From contig CALFLJ010000234.1 in assembly GCA_937880335.1 (NCBI GenBank), positions 1 to 39,599 on the forward strand: a stretch of DNA of 39,599 nucleotides, in the 5' to 3' direction. Of the stretch, positions 33,505 through 39,599 are shown one piece after another. The notes under the pieces are model-generated. The model saw only the letters and a list, made by a program, of their open reading frames with translations. It was not told the DNA's origin and searched no databases. Made by a program: the position numbers and the translations under genes. This DNA comes from an uncultured Succinatimonas sp. Its GTDB lineage: Bacteria > Pseudomonadota > Gammaproteobacteria > Enterobacterales > Succinivibrionaceae. The first letter of the stretch is position 1; each line of letters begins with the position of its first letter.

Positions 33505-34206
33505 TTATGAGAGAAGTTTATGTTTTGAAATAGTATATTTTTCCAATGCTTTATTAGCATTTAATTCACGGGTCTTATTTAAGTAAGCGTTGATTGATAT
33601 ATTCTTCGATGCCTTTATATGGTTTAATACTGATTGCTCTATTTTCTGAGTATCCCTTGATATTAGGCTATCTATTATGGCTAAGTGCTCATTTATACTT
33701 CCATCTGAGGATGGATTTGATGAAAAATTACGAAAACGTTCATTATGCTCATAGATAAGTTTCATCGCTTTGATCATAAAAGAGTTACCACAATAATTTA
33801 AAAGGGACGTATGTAACAGTCCATCACAATTTATGAAATAAGAACGACGGTCACTGTTTGACTCGAATTCAGGAGGATTGGTGAATTTAATTCGTAAATC
33901 TTTTAAAAGATCTTCTGGAATAAATTCACTTGCTCTTATTGCAATGTGAGGTTCAAGAAGAACTCTAATTTCATAAATTTCCTCAATTAGCTCCTGTGAT
34001 ATTGGACTTACTAAAGTAGCTTTACCCACATATATATTGATGAAACCGTTTTCTGCAAGTTTGATGAAAGCTTCTCGTACAGGAGTACGAGAACATTTAA
34101 ACTCCTGTTGTAAAGCATCCTCTGTCAATTCGGACATAGGTGGGTATTCGCCAGATATAATGCGTTCTTTAATTGCTTCATATGTTAAATCTGTTTTCTT
34201 TTTCAT
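33505..34206 (-). CDS. GntR-family (FCD domain) regulator
   Basis: FadR-subfamily transcriptional regulator. The N-terminal winged helix-turn-helix (residues 1-75) has SELTEDALQQEFKCSRTPVREAFIKLAENGFI, the classic GntR motif. The C-terminal 140 residues are an FCD helical ligand domain with metal-type His in HTSLLNYCGN and NEHLAIID. It is clearly paralogous to the regulator at 35984: both share TPVREA, LIEEIYxxR, YxHNERxRxFxSxP and HIKASKxIS. It sits inside the minus-strand operon between the dehydratase and dctP, so it probably controls this locus in response to a sugar acid. Confidence 0.92.
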   Translation of the reverse strand: MKKKTDLTYEAIKERIISGEYPPMSELTEDALQQEFKCSRTPVREAFIKLAENGFINIYVGKATLVSPISQELIEEIYEIRVLLEPHIAIRASEFIPEDLLKDLRIKFTNPPEFESNSDRRSYFINCDGLLHTSLLNYCGNSFMIKAMKLIYEHNERFRNFSSNPSSDGSINEHLAIIDSLISRDTQKIEQSVLNHIKASKNISINAYLNKTRELNANKALEKYTISKHKLLS

Positions 34207-34275
34207 TTGAGTTACCTTTAGAAGTCGTTACCTTTAGCCCGATTTTACCCTTAGTAATCGACTTTTTATATGACC

Positions 34276-35781
34276 TTACAACGTTACACCATCCTTCCAA
34301 ATGTTTATTTCCTTAAAGCCGTGTATTTCATCTTGAGTTTTTTCCCCTGATGCTACACGGATAAGTTTTCTAAAAAGGTCATCACTAACTTCTTTTTTAT
34401 CTTTGCCATCAACAAGAAGACCTGCATTAAAGTCAATCCAATTAGGTTTATTTATTGATAGATTATTATTGGAAGATACTTTTATGCCTGGAACTGCAGT
34501 TCCAAAAGGTGTCCCTCGTCCGGTTGAATAAACAATGATAGTGCAACCAGAAACAGCTAAAGCAGTTGTTGAAACTCCGTCATTTCCGGGACTTTGTAAA
34601 AGGTAAAATCCATTTTTTTCCAGTGGTTGAGTATATTGTAAAACTCCATTAACAATAGCACGGCCACCTTTTTGCAGACATCCTAAAGATTTCTCTTCAA
34701 GAGTTGAAATTCCTCCTTTTTTGTTTCCAGGGGAGGGATTGTCTGAAATGATTTCGCCATGTGAAATGTAATACTGTTTGAAGTTATTGATAAGAGCAAC
34801 TATTTGTTCAAAAACCTTTCTATCCTGAGCTCTATTCATTAGTACTTGTTCAGCGCCAAACATTTCGGGAACCTCTGTCATAACAACGCTTCCTCCTAAA
34901 TTGCTTATACGATCAGTAAGGGTTCCTAGCATAGGGTTTGCTGTAATACCTGAAAGGCCATCAGAACTACCGCATTTAAGTCCTAAACGTATTTTTGAAA
35001 TAGGACAAGGTTGACGCTTAAATTTGTTTGCGTATTCAAGTAATTCTTTTAAAATTTCAGTACCAACTTCAAGTTCATTTCCTTTTACATCTTGGGTGTT
35101 TAAAAAACGAACTCTATTTTCATCATAGGTGCCTAATACTTGTTTGAAAGCTTCAATGTTATTATTCTCACATCCTAGACCTACTATTAAGACTGATGCC
35201 GCATTAGGATGGTTAACTAAACCTTTGAGAACTTGCTGTGTCGTTAGGTGATCTTTTCCCATTTGAGAGCATCCAAAATGATGAGGGAATGCGAATACAC
35301 CGTCAACGTTTTGGTAATTTTTTACTAAGTCTTTTGCAATATCGCCAAGTTTAACCGCAGTGTTATTTATACAGAAAACAGTGGGGATTACCCATACTTC
35401 GTTTCGAGTTCCCACATCTCCATTTATTCTTGGATATCCTAAAAATGTAAGAGCTTTATCGCTGTCTTTTATGTAAGGGCTCTGTTCTATCTTTTTTTGA
35501 GGAGAATAAGTATAAGAGAGAAGTTTTCCCAGTTTTGTTTTTATATTGTTCTCATCAACCTTTTCACCTTCGTTAATGTCTTTTATAGCTATACCTATAG
35601 GATAGCCATACTTTATTATGTCATCTCCTTGTTTTATCTTGTTTGTGGCAATTTTGTGACCGCGGGGAATATTTTCAAGTAATCTAATTTCTTTACCAGA
35701 TATTTTTATATTAATTCCTTCCGCCAATTCAGTCAGGGCTACAGAAACATTGTCACGCTCATGGATTTGAAATGCTTGCAT
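34276..35781 (-). CDS. uxaA: UxaA-family altronate/galactarate-type dehydratase
   Basis: Dehydrates an aldonate such as D-altronate to 2-keto-3-deoxy-gluconate. The N-terminal 90 residues form the SAF domain (NVSVALTELAEG, IPRGHKIA). The large UxaA domain follows, with GYPRINGDVGTRNEVWVIPT, PHHFGCSQMG, LIVGLGCENN, RLGLKCGSSDGLSGITANP and GCTIIVYSTGRGTPFG. 501 residues matches UxaA (about 495). The conserved Cys and His residues fit the iron site. It opens the minus-strand operon, next to the GntR-controlled divergent region. Altronate is the usual substrate, but related acids cannot be excluded. Confidence 0.88.
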   Translation of the reverse strand: MQAFQIHERDNVSVALTELAEGINIKISGKEIRLLENIPRGHKIATNKIKQGDDIIKYGYPIGIAIKDINEGEKVDENNIKTKLGKLLSYTYSPQKKIEQSPYIKDSDKALTFLGYPRINGDVGTRNEVWVIPTVFCINNTAVKLGDIAKDLVKNYQNVDGVFAFPHHFGCSQMGKDHLTTQQVLKGLVNHPNAASVLIVGLGCENNNIEAFKQVLGTYDENRVRFLNTQDVKGNELEVGTEILKELLEYANKFKRQPCPISKIRLGLKCGSSDGLSGITANPMLGTLTDRISNLGGSVVMTEVPEMFGAEQVLMNRAQDRKVFEQIVALINNFKQYYISHGEIISDNPSPGNKKGGISTLEEKSLGCLQKGGRAIVNGVLQYTQPLEKNGFYLLQSPGNDGVSTTALAVSGCTIIVYSTGRGTPFGTAVPGIKVSSNNNLSINKPNWIDFNAGLLVDGKDKKEVSDDLFRKLIRVASGEKTQDEIHGFKEINIWKDGVTL

Positions 35782-35843
35782 AAGAAACTCTTTAATTATT
35801 TAGTGATGTTTTTAGTATAGAAAAATAAATACAAGAAATATAT

Positions 35844-35858
35844 ATCTGGTATATAGAT
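35844..35858. promoter_or_regulatory. Candidate GntR operator upstream of uxaA
   Basis: ATCTGGTATATAGAT, an imperfect palindrome with a TGGTATA core of the type bound by FCD-GntR regulators, lies 63 bp before uxaA in the divergent region. Confidence 0.35.
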
Positions 35859-35911
35859 CTGTGAATTAAGGCTCATTTTTTATAAAACACATTATTTTTC
35901 TAAAAAAACGC

Positions 35912-35956
35912 TTGATTTACATTTCTTTTTTACCTAATATGCATCCAATATATTGG
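35912..35956 (+). promoter_or_regulatory. Promoter with palindromic operator for the plus-strand operon
   Basis: TTGATT (35912-35917) and TAATAT (35935-35940) are 17 bp apart. Just downstream, the perfect 12-bp palindrome CCAATATATTGG (35945-35956) covers the expected start of transcription, a good place for a repressor such as one of the two GntR proteins. Confidence 0.45.
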
Positions 35957-35983
35957 TTGAATACAAAACTTGGAAATTAGAAA

Positions 35984-36628
35984 ATGAGTAAGGCTGATGA
36001 GGCATACAATATTTTAAAAAAGCGTATTATTTCAGGAATTTATCCGGCTTTATCGGATTTATCTGAAGAACTTATTTGTGAAGAATTAAATGTTAGTAGA
36101 ACTCCTGTTCGTGAAGCCATTTTGAAGTTGAAAGTAAATGGCTTTGTACAGACAGTTCCAAATAAAGGTACTTTTGTAAGACCTGTTTCGCATCATCTTA
36201 TTGAAGAAATTTATGATATGCGAATTTTAAATGAACCCTATATTTGTGTTAAGGCATCTAAAAGAATGCCCAAAGAAAGCTTAATTGCAATTAGGGAGAG
36301 ACTTTGTACAGGCAGAGCGGTTAATGAAACTCAGTCTAAGGAGTATTACATTGAACTTGATTCCAACATGCACTTGGAGTTTCTTTCGTACTGTGCGAAT
36401 AATTTTTTAGTAAAAGCAATGCAAAATGTATATGACCATAATGAAAGAATTAGATATTTTGCTTCAGATCCTCAACATGATAATTCTATAAGAGAGCATA
36501 TAGATATTATTGATGCAGTATTAAAAGGAGATCCAGAAAATATAAAAGAAGCTGTTTTAGTTCATATAAAAGCTTCTAAGCAGATTTCTGAAAACTGTTT
36601 TAAAGAACAACCATTTTATAATTTCTAG
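35984..36628 (+). CDS. GntR-family (FCD domain) regulator, paralogue
   Basis: FadR-subfamily regulator, 214 residues. The helix-turn-helix LICEELNVSRTPVREAILKLKVNGF is at residues about 28-52, followed by the wing NKGTFVRPV. The FCD domain holds the ligand/metal-type His in MHLEFLSYCANN and REHIDIIDAV. It shares long identical stretches with the GntR at 33505 in the same order, so the two arose by duplication. It heads the plus-strand operon, 21 bp before the enolase-superfamily gene, and probably autoregulates through the palindrome upstream. Confidence 0.93.
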   Translation: MSKADEAYNILKKRIISGIYPALSDLSEELICEELNVSRTPVREAILKLKVNGFVQTVPNKGTFVRPVSHHLIEEIYDMRILNEPYICVKASKRMPKESLIAIRERLCTGRAVNETQSKEYYIELDSNMHLEFLSYCANNFLVKAMQNVYDHNERIRYFASDPQHDNSIREHIDIIDAVLKGDPENIKEAVLVHIKASKQISENCFKEQPFYNF

Positions 36629-36649
36629 CTAAAATATAGGAGAGAAGCT

Positions 36650-37735
36650 ATGAAAAATACCTCAATAAAGGAAATTAATCTTTATCGTGCAGTCTCTGAA
36701 CTAAGTCACCCGATTGCAGATTCTACTCATACAATCAGTAAGATTGCTTTTAATGTGGCAGAAGTAATTACTGAAGGGGGAGTTAAAGGTCAGGGTTATC
36801 TTTTGTCATTCCACTACAGTCCAAATGCAATTGAGGGCGCATTAAAAGATGTTCGTAATTTTACTCTTTCTAAAAAATTCAAGGTAAATGAAACGATAAA
36901 ATTTAATAATGCATGGAAAATGGAGAGCGAATATTTTGGTAATAGTGGAATAAATGCTAATGCAAGTGCTGTTATTAATATAGCAATGTGGGACGCGTGG
37001 TGTCGTACTTTGAATGCTCCTATTTGGCAGGTTTTGGGAAGTAATGCTAAAAAGATTCCTGTTTATGGTTCTGGCGGTTGGATTTCCTATAGTGAAGAGG
37101 AGCTTCTTGCTGAGGTTCTTGATTATAAAAAACGTGGTTTCACAGCTGTCAAAATTAAGGTTGGCTCAGGAAGTATAGAACGTGATTTAGAAAGATTAAG
37201 AAAATGTCGTGACGCATTAGGTCCATCTGTGCGTATTATGATGGACGCTAATCAAGGAATGGATGTAAGTTCTGCCTTAACATTAGCACAAAAAGCAGTA
37301 GATCTCGGGATTACATGGTTCGAAGAACCTGTAGTTAATACAGATTATCCAGGCTACGAGTTACTTCGTAATAAGTGTGGCATTGCATTAGCAATGGGAG
37401 AAAGAGAGTATAACGTTGAGGCTTTAAAGCACTTAATAGATCGAAATGCATTGGATTTATGGCAACCTGATATTGTAAGACTAGGAGGTGTTGAAGGTTG
37501 GCGTAATTCTGCATCATTGGCTCAAGCTCATGGGTTACCAGTTCTGCCTCATTACTATAAGGATTATGATGTCCCTTTATTGTGCACTATTGAAAAGCCT
37601 TTTGGTGCGGAATCTTTTGACTGGATAGATTCAATAATCGACAATACCATGCATATTGAAAATGGCTTTGCATATCCTCGCGATGGTGCAGGATTTGGTT
37701 TCTACTTTAAAGAAAATGCCTTGGAGGCAATCTAA
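36650..37735 (+). CDS. Enolase-superfamily acid-sugar dehydratase (mandelate racemase type)
   Basis: Abstracts the alpha proton of a sugar acid and eliminates water. The C-terminal barrel has AVKIKVG (KxK, the general base region), MMDANQG (metal Asp), WFEEP (metal Glu), MGEREYN (third metal Glu), WQPDIVRLGG (Asp) and LPHYYKD (His), which is the mandelate-racemase subgroup set with the His-Asp dyad. 361 residues is normal. It starts 21 bp after the GntR stop with AGGAGAGA before the ATG, and the dehydrogenase follows immediately. The substrate is not recognisable (galactonate, gulonate, talarate and others are possible). Confidence 0.9.
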   Translation: MKNTSIKEINLYRAVSELSHPIADSTHTISKIAFNVAEVITEGGVKGQGYLLSFHYSPNAIEGALKDVRNFTLSKKFKVNETIKFNNAWKMESEYFGNSGINANASAVINIAMWDAWCRTLNAPIWQVLGSNAKKIPVYGSGGWISYSEEELLAEVLDYKKRGFTAVKIKVGSGSIERDLERLRKCRDALGPSVRIMMDANQGMDVSSALTLAQKAVDLGITWFEEPVVNTDYPGYELLRNKCGIALAMGEREYNVEALKHLIDRNALDLWQPDIVRLGGVEGWRNSASLAQAHGLPVLPHYYKDYDVPLLCTIEKPFGAESFDWIDSIIDNTMHIENGFAYPRDGAGFGFYFKENALEAI

Positions 37736-38752
37736 ATGAAAGCTATATTGGTGGAAAAACCCAATGTAATGCGAATTATAAATACAGAAAAGCCACAGAT
37801 TACCAACTCCGACGATGTCCTGGTAAGAATGACGGCGGTTGGCATCTGTGGTTCTGATTTACATATTATGCATGGTTCTCATCCTTATGTGCAATACCCT
37901 CGTATTATTGGACATGAAGGGGCTGGTGTAGTAGAAGCTGTTGGCGATGGGGTAACCAGTTTAAAAGTAGGAGATCCTGTTGTAGTAGAAGCTGTTGAGT
38001 TTTGTGGAAAGTGTTATCCATGCCGAATTGGTCGTACTAATGTATGTGAGAACTTAAGGGTTTTAGGTGTACATCATAGCGGTACATATAGCGAGTATAT
38101 GAGAGTACCAGAACGTTATTTAGTTAAATATGATTCTGTTTTAAAACCAGAACAGGCTGTTTTAGCGGAACCATACACAATTGGTGCACAAGCATGTGAT
38201 CGAGGAAGTGTTATAAAAGATGACCTTGTGTTGATCCATGGAGCAGGACCAATTGGTCTTATAACATGTGATGTAGCAAGTTGTCGTGGAGGTAGATGCA
38301 TCGTTTCTGATGTTAATGAAAAACGACTAGAACTCGCAAAGTCATTTGGTGCAAAATTTACAGTAAATCCTCTTAAAGAAAATATAAAAGATCTTATTGA
38401 ACAGTTGAGTAATGGATCTGGTGTTAATGTAATTTTTGATGCTGCCGGAGCTCCTGGTTTGGTTGAACAATCGTTAGATCTTGCTTCTCAGGCTGGACGC
38501 ATTGTTCCAATGACATTTGGTTCTAAGCCAGTTCCAATTAATTTTGGATTAGTTAATAAGAAGGAGTTAACAATTTCAGGAACTCGCATGGAGTGCGGAA
38601 AATTTCCAGAAGTTGTGAATTCTTTGCCCAGTAGAGTTGATAGACTTAATAAACTGGTTACACATATTTTCTCAATTGATGAATTTGAAAAAGCTTTCGA
38701 AACTGCGCAAGATCCTAAGTTTGGAGCATGCAAGGTTGTTATGAAGTTTTAA
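37736..38752 (+). CDS. Zinc-dependent dehydrogenase, RspB/L-galactonate-dehydrogenase-like
   Basis: MDR-family zinc dehydrogenase of 338 residues. VGICGSDLHIMHG (catalytic Cys), IGHEGAGVVEAVG (His-Glu), the structural zinc loop CGKCYPCRIGRTNVC (about 93-107) and IHGAGPIGLITCDVA (cofactor fold, Asp after strand 2 for NAD) are present. The stretch NLRVLGVHHSGTYSEY and the EPYTIGAQ region are close in pattern to E. coli RspB and the L-galactonate/L-idonate dehydrogenases. It directly follows the dehydratase gene, as rspB follows rspA, so it probably oxidises a related aldonate. The substrate is inferred from context. Confidence 0.9.
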   Translation: MKAILVEKPNVMRIINTEKPQITNSDDVLVRMTAVGICGSDLHIMHGSHPYVQYPRIIGHEGAGVVEAVGDGVTSLKVGDPVVVEAVEFCGKCYPCRIGRTNVCENLRVLGVHHSGTYSEYMRVPERYLVKYDSVLKPEQAVLAEPYTIGAQACDRGSVIKDDLVLIHGAGPIGLITCDVASCRGGRCIVSDVNEKRLELAKSFGAKFTVNPLKENIKDLIEQLSNGSGVNVIFDAAGAPGLVEQSLDLASQAGRIVPMTFGSKPVPINFGLVNKKELTISGTRMECGKFPEVVNSLPSRVDRLNKLVTHIFSIDEFEKAFETAQDPKFGACKVVMKF

Positions 38753-38759
38753 AATATGA

Positions 38760-39554
38760 ATGAATTTTGGAAAAAAAATGAATAGTTCAGAGTTTGTAAA
38801 TTCTTTATTTTCGTTAGAAGGTCATGTTGGCATTATAACAGGTGCCTCACGTGGTTTAGGTATGGGGCAGGCTAAAGTATTAGCTGACGCAGGAGCTAAA
38901 ATTTATAATTTTGATCGTGGAGATAGCTCAAAAGAAGAGGATATCCCTGATGGTAAAATGGTAGATGTTAAGATTGATTTAACAGATTATGAAGCACTAG
39001 AAAAGGCTGTTTTGGATGTTGTTAAAAATGAAGGAAAAATTGATTTTCTTATTAACAATGCAGGTATAACATACAAAGAACGTGCGGAAAATTTTCCTAT
39101 TGATAAGTATAGACTGATCGAAAGGGTAAATCTGGAAGCAGTATTACGTCTTTGTCAGTTATGCTACCCTTATTTAAAACAATCAGAGCATATTGGTCGT
39201 ATTGTTTCTATTTCTTCTATGGGGGCATATATGGGTTTTAGTGGTGTTACACCGTACTGTATGACCAAGTCTGGTATTGTTGGTTTAACACACGGACTTG
39301 CTGAGGAGTGGAAACACGATAATATTTTGGTTAATAGTGTTTCTCCTGGTTGGTTTTTAACTAAACTTAACGAGAAGATGTTTGCTGATAATCCAGACCG
39401 AAAAGCAGCTGCGGCTAATAAGCCAATGCTAGATCATTTCGGATTGCCTACAGATATTGGTAAGATGATGTTATTCCTTTTATCTAATGCTTCAACCTAT
39501 ATTACAGGTCATGATTTTTCTGTTGATGGTGGAGCAAGAGTTCATGGATTTTAG
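38760..39554 (+). CDS. SDR-family dehydrogenase (gluconate/deoxygluconate type)
   Basis: Classical short-chain dehydrogenase/reductase of 264 residues. TGASRGLGMG is the cofactor loop, LINNAGI the stabilising motif, ISSMGAYMG holds the catalytic Ser and YCMTK the Tyr/Lys. It ends VDGGARVHGF, typical of KduD/gluconate 5-dehydrogenase-like enzymes. The start may be ATG 38760 or ATG 38778 (six codons later); neither has a strong ribosome site. It is 8 bp after the dehydrogenase gene and closes the visible plus-strand operon, likely acting on a keto-sugar acid. Confidence 0.9.
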   Translation: MNFGKKMNSSEFVNSLFSLEGHVGIITGASRGLGMGQAKVLADAGAKIYNFDRGDSSKEEDIPDGKMVDVKIDLTDYEALEKAVLDVVKNEGKIDFLINNAGITYKERAENFPIDKYRLIERVNLEAVLRLCQLCYPYLKQSEHIGRIVSISSMGAYMGFSGVTPYCMTKSGIVGLTHGLAEEWKHDNILVNSVSPGWFLTKLNEKMFADNPDRKAAAANKPMLDHFGLPTDIGKMMLFLLSNASTYITGHDFSVDGGARVHGF

Positions 39555-39599
39555 TTAAATTAAAACTTTCACAAACTAGCGGACTATAAAAAACTCCTT

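Noticed and set aside
1..39599. CRISPR array
   Set aside because: No regularly spaced direct repeats with unique spacers are visible anywhere in the window.

Overview
The window is a chromosomal segment of an AT-rich gammaproteobacterium. The gene set (catalytic and regulatory aspartate transcarbamoylase chains PyrB/PyrI, PntAB, a HolD-like protein followed by RimI, a RlmD-type methyltransferase, a TRAP transporter) and the low GC would fit a host-associated anaerobe such as a member of the Succinivibrionaceae. That placement is inference from gene content, not a measured phylogeny.

Layout. 1-53 is the 3' part of a tRNA-Ile(CAU), followed by a decayed IS1634-like transposase (about 411-1057). 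1117-6220 holds alkaline phosphatase (-), a glycine-zipper lipoprotein (-), an RNA m5U methyltransferase (+) and pyrBI (-). 6642-6717 is tRNA-Trp. 6780-10637 is a nucleoside-use module: an AraC-type regulator facing a nucleoside hydrolase and an MFS transporter, closed by a strong terminator.

11311-24655 is one tightly packed + strand run of nine genes with many 1-4 nt overlaps. Its first six encode a candidate undescribed membrane-associated system: (1) an exported formylglycine-enzyme-like (SUMF1) protein with a C-terminal membrane anchor, split by a frameshift at a G6 run; (2) a 787-residue protein I do not recognise; (3) a membrane-anchored coiled-coil protein; (4) a membrane-anchored coiled-coil McrB-like AAA+ ATPase; (5) a DUF2357/McrC-like partner without a visible nuclease motif; (6) a degenerate Hsp70/actin-like protein. 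It is followed without a clear break by a metallo-beta-lactamase-fold hydrolase, a HolD (DNA polymerase III psi)-like protein with a long acidic insert, and RimI. The architecture suggests an ATP-driven envelope complex distantly related to McrBC-type defence machinery; its function is unknown.

24898-27928 is pntAB with a clear terminator. 27929-28698 is largely non-coding with a possible transposase remnant and a terminator for the minus-strand operon. 28699-39554 is a sugar-acid catabolic locus. A minus-strand operon (UxaA-family dehydratase, GntR regulator, TRAP transporter DctPQM, TIM-barrel epimerase/isomerase, zinc alcohol dehydrogenase) diverges from a plus-strand operon (paralogous GntR regulator, enolase-superfamily dehydratase, RspB-like zinc dehydrogenase, SDR dehydrogenase). 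The TRAP large subunit is also split by a one-base frameshift. Two one-base losses next to homopolymers make sequencing error a real alternative to gene decay.
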